Assembly: GCA_963575745.1 (NCBI GenBank)
Contig: CAUYUJ010020695.1
Span: 35,001-99,000 of the forward strand
Reading direction: 5' to 3'
DNA: 64,000 nucleotides
Origin: Prorocentrum cordatum
Taxonomy: Eukaryota; Sar; Dinophyceae; Prorocentrales; Prorocentraceae
Shown here: piece by piece, positions 21,120-31,039 of the stretch
How positions within the stretch are numbered: the first letter of the stretch is position 1
How the letters are laid out: every line of letters begins with the position of its first letter
Notes under the pieces: generated by a model
The model's database searches: none
Told to the model about the DNA's origin: nothing
What the model saw: the letters and a program-made list of their open reading frames with translations, nothing else
Made by a program: the position numbers and the translations under genes

Positions 21120-22600
21120 GGCTCGCCGCATTGCATGCGCCCCCGCCGACCTTTAGCGCGAGGATGATCGTCGGAGCTCCCTGCGCATGCTCCTCCTCCC
21201 CCGCCAGCATGGCTTCTACGCGTCATATCATGACTTCCAGCACCCCGAATGTTGGAGACCTGGAAATGGGCACCAACACCAAAACAGGGGGGTGCCTCCA
21301 CAGGGGGAATGATCCTGGATTTCGGCGTTGGTGGTAATAGTTCGGCCACCTTGGCAGCCAGAATATTACCACCAGCACCGAGATCGGGATCTCCATCCCT
21401 CGGTGGAGGCACACCGCCGATCTTGGTGTTGGTGTCAATCTCTGGGCCTGCGAGAATGGTATCTGCAGGACGCCGGCGAGGTGTAGAATCACCGGGGCGT
21501 GCCCTAGCTGAGCGCCTTCCGCTTGGTCGCGGCACCTTTGAATGTGCTCCGGGCGCTGCTGGTGGGGCTGGCGCTTGCGGTGGTGGTTGTGGAGCGCCAG
21601 CTGGAGGTTGATGCGGGTTGGCAGGAAATTCGCGAAGTTGCGAATCTGCATTTACCATGTGTTTTCGTATTGTATCCACGAAGAATGATTGGAGTGCATG
21701 CGTGTACTGTTGCGCTGCGGCAAGCTCATTGTGGCACACCTGTGCGTGTTCGTGGCGACCGTTGCACTTCGTACCTTCAAAGGGCGTTCGAAGATAAGGG
21801 TGATTGCGCATGATCTGTGTAGGCTTCCTGATGTGGGTGCCACGTGAACATCTTAACCCTGTGCGCACGGATATATTGAGATCTCGTGTGCGCACGTTCG
21901 TTCCTGCAGTGTGCACCAGACAAGTATCTCATCTATCCAAGTACCTATGGCTTGTTCACGTATCCAGAATATTTGTAAATCATCTTGGGTTTTGGCAGCG
22001 GCACCGCCGATAATGATGTGTGGCAGATTTTCCTGATGGTGTTTCCCACCATGTGTTGTAGTTGATCATGGCGTTGAAATATGAGGTCGTCTAGTGGTGC
22101 GGCAAGCTGGTTGCAGGATCACCTACCCTACTGTGCACGTGCGTAGGTCGTGCAATCTAGCCTGTTGCACAATTCGGCTCCCCAAGTCAACTCCAGTTCT
22201 CTTATCAAGATTACCACCCGACGACAGACGGTGTTTTCAGGCAAAGTGTGTAATTCTTAAATTGTTCCGTATAACTCCAACATATCAATACCCTTATGCT
22301 GTCCGAAGCATAGAGTCGGAATATTGTTGAACATGTCGGTGCGCATGCCTGCAGATATTGTGAGGAAAGTGTGTTCCGAATCGGAGTCTGCGTCGGAATC
22401 GTATGGTACATCGGTGCTGCAGGATGTGCTGCAGTCGAGACCTTTAGGCTTTCGCCACAGCCGTCGTCTCCTTCCTCAACCTTCTTGGATATCTTGTTGT
22501 TTGATACCAGCCGCTTTGTCTGCTCTCTGCTTTTCTCATTGTTTGATGCGTGCTTCAATTGGGCACGCCCCTTCTGGGATCGAGCATTCAAGAACTGGGA
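21120..22600 (-). other. AT-richer stretch, possible gag region of the decayed copia
   Basis: Minus-strand frames at 21,916-21,120 and 22,591-22,211 encode moderately normal compositions; the second is Lys-rich near its start and the first has a Pro/Ala-rich middle. No zinc knuckle or protease motif is visible. Its place upstream of the integrase on the same strand suggests a gag-like remnant. I do not recognise either product. Confidence 0.25.
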
Positions 22601-22619
22601 GAAGGTGCTTGGTTTTCGC

Positions 22620-23755
22620 GGCGGGTCGTACTAGTACGCCGAAGTACGCCTACTAGTACGGCTCGGCAGGTCGAAATAGTACGCCGAAGTACGCCTACTA
22701 GTACGTAGGGCCGAATTACGCCTTGGAGAACGACCCGCGGAACGAGGGAGGCGCACTCGTAGGGCCGAAGTACGCCTACTACGACGGCCCAACAAGTCGT
22801 ATTAGTACGCCCACGCACGCCTACTAGCACGACCCGCGGCGCGAGGGAGGCGTACCCGCACAGCCGAAACACGCCCACTCAGACGGCCTAGCGGGTCGTA
22901 CTAATACGCCCAAGTACGCCTACTAGTGGGACCTGGCGGACCGAGGAAGGCGCACTCGTAGGGCCGAAGTGCGTCTACTGGTACGCCACAGCCAAACTCC
23001 TAGAGTCGTACTAGTCGAGGATGTCTCGAGCGGGGGCCCTCTCCGCCGGTCGTACATACTGGTGGGCCAAACTAGCCCTACTAGTACGCCCTGGCCAAGC
23101 CCCTGGAGTGGAGCCGTACAAATACGCCACAATAGCCCTACTAGTAGGCCCGCCGGGGCGGACTTTCGAGGACGCACCAAGCGGGGGCCCTCCCCGCCGG
23201 CTGTACTAGTAAACCAACGTAGCCCTACGAGTACGCCCTCGGTAGTAGCTCCGCAAGGACGGACTTTCGAGGATGTCGCCAGCAGGGCTCTCCCCGCCGG
23301 TCGTACTAGCACGTCAACAGCAGCCCTACTAGTACGCCGCGGTCAAGCCCCAGGGGCCGTACTACTACGCCGAAGTAGCCCTGCTAGTAGCCCCGCCGGG
23401 GCGGAGTCTCGAGGATGTCTAGAGCAGGGGCCGTCCCCGCCGGTCGTACTAGTAGGCCAGAGTAGCCCTACTATGAGGGGGCCCCAGGACACACACATAA
23501 ATACACACAAATAAACAGACTCCCCATATTTTCCCATATTTTCTGGGTCTTTGTCTTCCCCCCCACATCCCATATTTTCATATATTTTCCTGGGAATCGT
23601 CGATTAATTGTGTCTGTGTGTTTTTTCCCCTCCTGATACTAGTACGCCCCGGCCAACCCCCAGGGTTCGTACAGATACGCCGAAGTAGTAGCTCTACTAG
23701 TAGGCCCGCCGGGGCGGACTTTCGATGATGTTTCGAACAGAAGTTCTCCCCGCGT
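22620..23755 (+). repeat. CTAGTA-rich tandem array, units of about 60-125 bp
   Basis: Repeated blocks include GTACTAGTACGCC, GAAGTACGCC, CCCGCCGGGGCGGA followed by TTTCGAGGATGT, and CCCCGCCGGTCGTACTAG. The palindromic core ACTAGT occurs many times. The array is interrupted at 23,474-23,636 by a MITE-like element and resumes afterwards in phase with the same unit type. Confidence 0.85.
23474..23636 (+). mobile_element. 163-bp MITE-like element, copy 2 (family R1)
   Basis: Inserted in the CTAGTA array. The target duplication TACTA is present at 23,469-23,473 and 23,637-23,641. It starts TGAGGGGGCC and ends CCCCTCCTGA, and its length is identical to copies 1 and 4. Confidence 0.92.
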
Positions 23756-23934
23756 GAAGAAGACGACTGTGCGGAGCCCCAAGGCTCGCAAGCGGGCCCC
23801 GGATGCCGAAATGACAGGAGAACCGTTGGGTTTTCATCAGCCTGGCGAGGAAAACCCAACCGTCTGCGAATGTTGGCACCGTCGCTGTACGCACCGCATT
23901 CGGTGGAGCTCCCTACGGGGTTACCAGACGGGTG

Positions 23935-25235
23935 AAGGCGTGTACCAAAAATTGGGCGGTGGTTGCATGCGAACGCTGGCATGTGGGCCTTCGGTGGGGC
24001 CCCCTCTGGGGCCACGAAGCATGTGAGGGGCGTGCCAAAATGGGCGCGGTGGGCGCATGCAAACGCTGGCATTTGGGTCTTCGGTGGGGCTCGCTACGGG
24101 GCCACGAAAAGTGTGAGGGGCGTGCCAAAATGTACGCGGTGGGCGCATGCGAACGCTGGCATGTGGGCGTTCGGTAGCGTTCCTTTGGGGCCACGAAGCG
24201 CGTGAGGGGCGTGCCAAAATGAGTGCGGTGGGCGCATGCGAACGCTGGCATTTGGGCTTTCGGTGGGGTTCCCTATGGAGCCACGAGGCGTGTGAAGGGA
24301 GTGCCAACATGAGTAGGGTGGGCGCGCGCGAACGCTGGCATGTGGGCTTTCGGTGCGACTGTCTGTGGGGCCACGAAACGTGTGAATGGTGTGCCAAAAT
24401 GGGTGCGGTGGGCGCATGCGAACGCTGGCATGAGGGCATTCGGATGGGCTCCCTGTGGGGCCACAAAGCGTGTGAAGGGCGTGCCAAAATGGGCGCGGTG
24501 GGCGCGCGCGAACGCTGGCATTGGGGCTTTCGGTGGGGTCCCTGTAGGGCCACGAAACGTGTGAAGGGTTTGCCAACAAAGGCGCGGCGGGCGCATGCGA
24601 ACGCTGGCATTTGGGTCTTCGGTGGGGCTCGCTATGGGGCCACGAAAAATATGAGGGGCGTGCCAAAATGTACGCGGTGGGCGCATGCGAACGCTGGCAT
24701 GTGGCCTTTTGGTAGAGCTCAATCTGGGAACCCGACACGCATGAGAGGCGTGCCAAAATGGGCGCGGTGGGCGCATGCGAACGCTCGCATTAGGGCCTTC
24801 GGTGGGGTTGCTGGGGCCCCGAAGCGTGTGAAGGGCGTGCCAACATGGGTGCGGTGGGCGCATGCGAACGCTGGCATGAGGGCATTCGGTTGGGGTTCCC
24901 TATGGGGCCACGAACCGTGTGAGTGGTGTGCCAACATGAACGCGGTGGGCGCATGCGAACGCTGGCATGTGGGCTTTCGGTGCGGCTCCCTGTGGGGCCA
25001 CAAAGCGTGTGAAGGGCGTTCCAAAAAGGGCGCGGTGGGCGCATGCGAACGCTAGCATTTGGGCCTTCGGTGGGGCTCCCGAGCCACGACACGTGCGAAC
25101 GGTGTGCCAGCGTGGTCGCGGTGGGCACATGCGACGCTGGCATTTCGGCCTTCCGTGGGGCTCCCTATGGGGCCACGAAGCGTGTGAGGGGTGTGCCAAT
25201 ATGGGTGGTGGTCGCATGCGAAGGCTGACATGTTT
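23935..25235 (+). repeat. 90-bp tandem array, about 14 units
   Basis: The marker GAACGCTGGCAT recurs at 24,150, 24,240, 24,330, 24,420, 24,510, 24,600 and 24,690, an exact 90-bp spacing. It continues with 86-91 bp spacing to about 25,131. Units share GGGGCCACGAAGCGTGTGA, GGGCGTGCCAAAATG and GCGGTGGGCGCATGCG. Since 90 is a multiple of three, frames stay open for 200-300 codons on both strands (plus 24,147-25,055, a 30-residue repeat containing ACERWH and LWGHEACEG). I call it a satellite; a repeat protein is not excluded. Confidence 0.88.
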
Positions 25236-26110
25236 CCCCCTCGCAAATAAACTCGACAGCAAAACCCAAGCACACGATGCCCGTCCAGCATCAGAAAGAT
25301 CCGCTGCCCCTCGCGGGGGCTATCATCGCACCCATTGGATATAGGCTTGAGCTCTTTAGCGACCCGGACTTACAGCCGCCGGCCAGCAGACGCCACCACA
25401 ACTCCACCGACCAGTGACGACAACAAAGCGCTGAAAGCAAAAACCTGCAGTAGCTCCGGACTTGGGGGAGGAGCAGACAAGCTGGCAAGTAGTAGGCTGC
25501 GCGCCAGACATACCCCAGTCCAGCTTGAAATAAGCAGCCGCGATGAAGGGGGGGGGGCGAGGGGAAGGAGGAGAAGAATGAGCGGAAGTGAAGGGAGGTG
25601 AGAGCAGGATATTGGCTCTGCGCGCGCATCCCCACATGGCCCAACCGACCACCCACATAAAAGGCAGCACACAGGCGGAAGAGCAGTGTACAGTATTGAA
25701 TGCAGCCCAAAACGCCTCGCGGCTGCTCGCAAAGGAGGGGCCCCCAAGGAGGCGCAGATGACCGCGGAACGGGAGGCGGAAGCAAGAAAAGACAGGGCGA
25801 CGCAGAGAAGAAGAGGAAGAGGGGGCAGCGGAGGGCAAAGGCGACGCGGGGTCTCACGAGTAATAAAACAGGTAAGGATACAGTCGTACAAATCGTACAA
25901 GTAGATCCCAAAGGAGATGTAGCCCGAGTGTTGGTCGCCGTTCCCGAGGTGGGCGGAGGCCGAGAGGCGTCTGGAAACAAGTACCGAGGCGCCGGTATGT
26001 CCAGGAATCCAGCTTCGCAACGTCCCGCACCCGGGTCTTGCGCTGAATTCTGGAGTCGGGGTCGGGGCTTGACCAAGAATCTGAAGTGACTGCCGGATCT
26101 GGCTGCCACG
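25236..26110. other. Interval between the 90-bp and 24-bp arrays, no supported gene
   Basis: Frames are open on the minus strand throughout, but the products are Leu/Ser/Pro-rich and flow out of the neighbouring 24-bp array. On the plus strand a basic stretch at 25,690-25,900 ends at CAGGTAAGG, which looks like a splice donor, but no partner exon could be identified. Confidence 0.4.
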
Positions 26111-26114
26111 CTTG

Positions 26115-27265
26115 CGCATTGGTGCGGGGGTCGGTGACCTGCTCGGTGCGGAAGTCGGTGGGCTGGCTGGCGCGGGACTCGGCGCGCTGATCGGCGCAGG
26201 TGTTGGTGACCTGGTCGGCGAGGGGGTCGGCGAGCTGGCCGGCGCGGGAGTCGGTGACATTGCTGGCGAGGGAGTCGGCGAACTGGTCGGTGCACGAGCC
26301 GGTGACCTGGTCGGTGCGAGTCGGTGATCTGGTCGGTGCGGGAGTCGGTGAGCTGGTCAAAGCGGGAGTCGGTGATATGGTCGACGAGGGAGTCGGTGAC
26401 CTGGTCGGCGCGGGAGTCGGTGATATGGTCGGCGAGGGAGTCGGCGAGCTGGTCGGCGCACGAGTCCGTGACCTGGTCGGTGCGGGAGTCGTTGATATGG
26501 TCGGCGAGGGAGACGGCGAGCTGGTCGGCGCAGGGGTCGGTGACCTGGTCGCTGCGGGAGTCGGCGAGCTGGCAGGCGCGGGAATCGGCGAGCTGATCGG
26601 GCCTGGTCGGCGAGGGAGTCGGCGAGCTGACCGGCGCGGGAGTCGGTGAGCTGGCCGGCGAGGGAGTCGCGAGCTGGTCGGTGCACGAGTCAGCGACGTG
26701 GTCGGTGCGGGAGCCGGTGAGCTGGTCGGTGCGGGAATCGGCGACATGGTCGGCGAGGGAGTCGGCGAGCTGGCCAGTGCGGGAGTCGGTGACCTGGTCG
26801 GCGCGAGTCGGCGAGCTGGTCGTTGCACGAGTCGGTGACCTTGTCGGCGCGGGAGTCGGCGAGCTGGTCGGTGCGGGAATCGGTGACATGGTTGGCGAGG
26901 GAGTCGGCGAGCTGGTCGGCGCAGGGGTCGGTGACCTGGTCGGCGCGGGAGTCGGCGAGCTGGCCGGCGCGGGATCGGCGAGCTGATCGGGCCTGGTCGG
27001 GCCTGGTCGGTGAAGGAGTCGGCGAGCTGGCCGGCGCGGGAGTCGGCGACATGGTAGACGAGGGAGTCGGCGAGCTGGTCGGCGCACGAGTCGGTGACCT
27101 GGTCGGCGCGGGAGTCGGTGACCTGGTCGGCGCGGGAGTCGGTGACATGCTTGGCGAGGGAGTCGGCGAGCTGGTCGGTGCTGGAGTCGGTGACCTGGTC
27201 GGCGCGGGAGTCGGCGAGCTGGTTGGCGCGGGGGTCGGTGATGCGGTCGGCGAGAGAGTCGGCGA
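26115..27265 (+). repeat. 24-bp minisatellite encoding VGxLVGAG or SPTPAPT-type repeats
   Basis: About 45 units of a 24-bp motif based on GTCGGTGACCTGGTCGGCGC and GTCGGCGAGCTGGTCGGCGC, mixed with GACATGGTCGGCGAGGG variants. Indels of a few bases switch the reading phase many times. Minus-strand open frames of about 600 codons jump between [12 protein letters not shown] and ARRLPRRP compositions. That phase-jumping argues against a selected protein, although SPTPAPTSS repeats do occur in real algal surface proteins. Confidence 0.85.
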
Positions 27266-27451
27266 CCAGGACTCGGCCTGCGGAGGGGGCCGCGGCCAAC
27301 GGAGGGGGAAGCGGCGAGAAGGAAAGGCGGAAGGAGGGGCTGGAACGAGTAGTTGCGACGGGAGAAGGGCGACGGCGACGACGGACAATGGGGGGTCCAC
27401 CTTTTTGCTTACCTCTGCAACTGCGGCCGCGCTGATGCGCGCCTGGAGCGC

Positions 27452-28390
27452 CTAGATATAACGGCCATCCGCGGGAGCGCCGCAAATGCGGCCAAGCAGC
27501 GGCAGCGCCGCAGCTGCGGTTGGAAGGCGACGCCGCAACTGCAGCTGGAGGCGCACACAATAAAGAGAGGCGTCGCGCCATTGGTCGCCGCATCTGCGGG
27601 CGGTTGCACTGCTGCGTCCGCCGCGGTTGCAGCCCGCAGCTGCAGCGTCGAGGCCGCGCGGGCCACCACGGTTGCACCGCAGCTCCTCTGGTCGCGTCGA
27701 GCCGCCCTGGATTCGAACTGGCGCGCAAATCCTTGCAGTGCTTGAACGCGCACTTGCCGTCGCCCTGGCCGAGGCCAGCCTTCGGGGCCGGGGGGGCAAA
27801 TGCGGCTCCACCTCGCGCGCGTTGAACTTAGGCGCGTTCCATGATGGGCGCGCGCGAACGCCCGTGCAGTCGTCGCGGATGATGGCGAAATCCCACTTGG
27901 GCAGAGGGATTAGCTGCGCCTGTCTTCTGTCCACCCCTTTGCAATGCCTCGCGTGGTCGAGGCTGTCTGGGCAAGGGCCGCGCTCGCAGCGGACCAACCC
28001 GCGATTGCGGCCATTGTCAGGGCCGCGCGCCGCGCGCAGCGCCGTTGGTCCATCCATTTGCGCGACCACTCCAGCCAAGACCACGGCGCTGTGTCAGTTT
28101 GGTCCCCGCCCCAGCCCCTGTTGCCCCGCGCCTTCCCCCTTGCGCGGTACTTCAGGATCTTCAGGATCTGCCCCGCAACTGCGGTGCCGAAAACAGGCGC
28201 GCGGCTGCTGACCAGGTTTCCCTGGTCTTCGAACCCGTCTCGGAAAAACTTCAAGGCCACGCTGCGCTGCTCATCCTTACCGGGCCAGTCCGCCCTGACT
28301 TGAAAGTAAGCATTTCTCCCCTTCGCGCATCTGGAAACAGCGCGACTGCTGACGGGCCCGTTTTCCACCACCACCACCATAAGTTGGAGG
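27452..28390 (-). pseudogene. Unrecognised degenerate protein with a WPGKDE motif
   Basis: On the minus strand from 28,380 a coherent stretch includes NAYFQVRADWPGKDEQRSVA, KFFRDGFEDQGNLV and PWSWLEWSRKWMDQRR. From about 27,930 a second frame continues LIPLPKWDFAIIRDDCTG and SWNAPKFNAREVEPHLP. Aromatic and charged residues are balanced, unlike the flanking Ala/Arg-rich shadows. WPGKDE-containing ORFs recur in dinoflagellate repeat-derived proteins as I remember them, but I cannot name a function. Two frames are needed, so the copy is broken or has an intron. Confidence 0.35.
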
Positions 28391-28493
28391 GGGGAAGGAG
28401 GAGGAGGAGGAGGAGGAGGAGGAGGAGGAGAAGGAGGAGGAGGAGAACCCCCTCCCCCTCCAACTTATGGTGATGGTGGTGGAAAACAGGCCC
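28354..28493. repeat. Near-perfect hairpin with 40-bp arms around a (GGA)n core
   Basis: The left arm (28,354-28,396) contains GGGCCCGTTTTCCACCACCA and CATAAGTTGGAGGGG. The right arm (28,453-28,493) is its reverse complement with about two mismatches. The loop is pure (GGA)n. The left arm plus the start of the loop also matches the target site of the copia element at 44.7-54.9 kb (see findings). Confidence 0.92.
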
Positions 28494-28499
28494 ATCAAC

Positions 28500-29400
28500 T
28501 GCGCCCCGCACTCCGCGCTCCGGAGGACGCGGGGGGCTGCCCCCCCTTGCCCGCCGTCGTTGCGGGCGCGGGCTCCGCAGCACTAGCACCGCCCCAGGCA
28601 GTCGAGCGGCTGCCTTCCCGCGCGCCCCGGCCCCTCCAGCCCCCTCCATGTTCGCTCCAGCGGCACTGGCCTCCACCGTCGCCGCCCCGTTCGCCGCCGC
28701 CCCCCCATCCGCGACGGTTGCCTTGCCGACCTCCGCCGCCGCGCCCCCGTCCGCGACTGCGGTCACTTCCGCCGCCGCCCCCCCATCCTTCGCCTTGCCA
28801 ACCGCCGACAGCGTCGTCTCCGCCGCGCCGTCCGCCACTGCGGTAACCTTTGCCAGTGCCGTTTCTCCAACCTCCGCCAGCTCCCCAACCGCCGCCTTTG
28901 CCTCCCGGAGACGCCGCCGCCTCGTCGCCCCATCCTGCATTCATCTGCGGCCCGATTGGAGGCTACGGCGGCGCAGGCGCGAACCCGCCCAACAGCCGTC
29001 GAACCCGTCGTCGGCGCGGGCCGGGGCCGAACGCGAACGGGGGAGAAGAGGGTGGAGGAGGAGAAGATGAAAAGGAAGAGGACAAGGCGGACGAGGATGA
29101 AAATGAGGAGGGTGAGCCCCGTTCGTGGGAGGGGTCGAAAGCTCACTTTTCCAAGGCGCCCCCCCCCCGCCCCCCCTTTTCTCGCGGCGGAGGGGAGCGG
29201 TGGTCAGAACGCGCCCCAGTGCCAAGGGGGGTGGTCAGAACGCACCCTGCCAGGGCGCCCCTCCCCGCGACTTCCCCGAGGCGGGGGGGGCACTCCAGAG
29301 CTCAGGGGGGGAACTTCAACGCGCCCCGTCCAAGATGCCCCCCGCGACCGCTACTCGCGGCGGGGGAGGAGGGGCGCCCCGGCAGAGCGAGCGTGGTCGT
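28500..29400. other. GC-rich region of GCCGCC-type imperfect repeats, no supported gene
   Basis: Imperfect repeats such as CCGCGACTGCGGTCACTTCC and GCCGCCGCCCCCCC dominate 28,660-28,900. Open frames on both strands are Ala- or Arg-rich. A purine-rich tract occupies 29,038-29,115. Confidence 0.5.
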
Positions 29401-29690
29401 CGCCGCCCCAGCGACGCGCTAGTCGTCGTCGCCGCCGTCGTCGTCGCCGCTGCAACGGAGACGACGGCGAGGAGGAGGACACATATACATAAACACATGT
29501 ATGATTATATTGCGTTGGTATTTTGATACAAGCTCCGTCAACGTCGCCGCCGCCGTCGTCGCTGACGTCGGCGACGGCATCGTCGCCGTTGTCGTCGCCG
29601 CCGCCGCCGTCGTCGTCGTAGTCGGCGTCGCCGTGGTCGTCGTCGTCGTCGTTGCCGCCGCCGTCGCCGCCCCAGCGACGCGCTAGTCAA
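29400..29690 (+). repeat. (GTCGCC)n/(GTC)n microsatellite
   Basis: GTCGTCGCCGCC-type runs flank a short AT-rich insertion at 29,478-29,535. Both halves end with the same CCAGCGACGCGCTAGTC segment (29,405-29,422 and 29,672-29,690), indicating a duplication. Confidence 0.85.
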
Positions 29691-29694
29691 AATC

Positions 29695-30640
29695 CGGGGG
29701 GGATGAAGATTTGGGTGAAGACTTAAAGTCCGGGGGGGGATTCAGGTGAAACTTCAGGTCCAGGGGAAGATTCTGGTGAAGATTTAGTGTCTGGGGGAAG
29801 ATGAAGATATAGGTGAAATCGAAAGTCTGGAGGAAGCTCTTCCTAAAGATTTAGGATCCGGGGGGGATGAATATTCAGGTGAAGATTTGGGTCCAGGGAG
29901 AGATTTAAGTGAATATTCAAGGTCCACGGGAAGATTTTGGTGAAGATTTCGGGCCCGGGGGAAGATGAATGTTCAGGTGAAGAATGTCAAGTCCGAGGGA
30001 AGATTTTGGTGAAGATGTAAGGTCTAGGGGAGAGTGAAGATTGAGGTGAAGATGTCAAGTCTGGGGGAAGATCTAAGTGAATGTACGGTCTAGGTGAAGA
30101 TTTGGGTGAAGATTTAGAGCCCGGGGGGGGATACAGATTCAGGCGAAGATTTAGGGTCGGTGAGAGATTTGAGTGAAGATTCAGGGTCCGTGGGAGGATG
30201 AAGATTTAGGAGACGTTTTCAGGCCTGGGGGAAGATTTCGGTGAAGATGTAGAATCGGGACAAAGATTTTGGTGGAAGCTTTAGGTGAAGACTTAAGCCC
30301 CAGGGGGAGATGTTGGTGAAGACTTAGAGTCCGGGGGAGTCAGAAGATTTAGATGAAGATCTAAGGTCCGGGGGGGATTTGGGTGAAGATTTAGGTGACG
30401 ATTTAAGCAAAAAGAGCGTGAGCGAATACGTTGTTGAAGACTTACAGCGTGAGATAAGCCGCGAGAGTGCGAGTGAAGATGTTTGGGAATATTCGAATCA
30501 AGATTTCAGCCATAGAGGGCGAGCGAAAGTTCAGTTGAAGATTCCAAGTGAAGATTTGATCGTCGAGAGCGCGAGGAAAGATCAAGGTGAGGGCTTGGGT
30601 GAATAATTAAGCAGTGAGAGCGTGATTGAAGATTTAAGCA
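29695..30640 (+). repeat. Degenerate GTGAAGATTTAGGGTCCGGG minisatellite
   Basis: About 35 variably spaced units (25-35 bp) contain GGTGAAGATTT and GTCCGGGGG or GTCTGGGGGAAGAT. Spacing and sequence drift towards the right, where GAGAGCG-type units replace the G-rich half. No coding frame is preserved. The interval 30,641-30,940 has no gene I can support. Confidence 0.85.
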
Positions 30641-31039
30641 AATGTTTAAACGAATATTGCTCGCGCAGTATAACAAAAAGCAAACAAAACTAGCGGCGCC
30701 TGCCCGCGCGGAAACATAACGCCCAACAAAACGTGCGGCACCTGCCTGTGCCAGAACAGAACGACCAACAAAACGGCGGCCTGGTGGCCAAAACGCATGG
30801 GCGCGACGGCCAGAATTCAGAGCATGCGAAAACGTGTTTCGAAACACGTTCACAACGAAAAGCAACAATACAACGAACACGAATGGGAAACTAACAGAAA
30901 AAAAACACTGTCTAGGTTCAGCCCTGCCTCAAAAATGCCTCGAAGAGGCCCCCGAGAGAACTCGACGAGATCACAGCGAACATCCAAGATGCCTCAGATC
31001 CACAACCCAGGCATGGTGGCGGGATGGGCTGAATGCTAT

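Noticed and set aside
25291-27728. Two minus-strand open frames of about 600 codons
   Set aside because: They run through the 24-bp minisatellite and change composition whenever an indel shifts phase; outside the array they show no domain.
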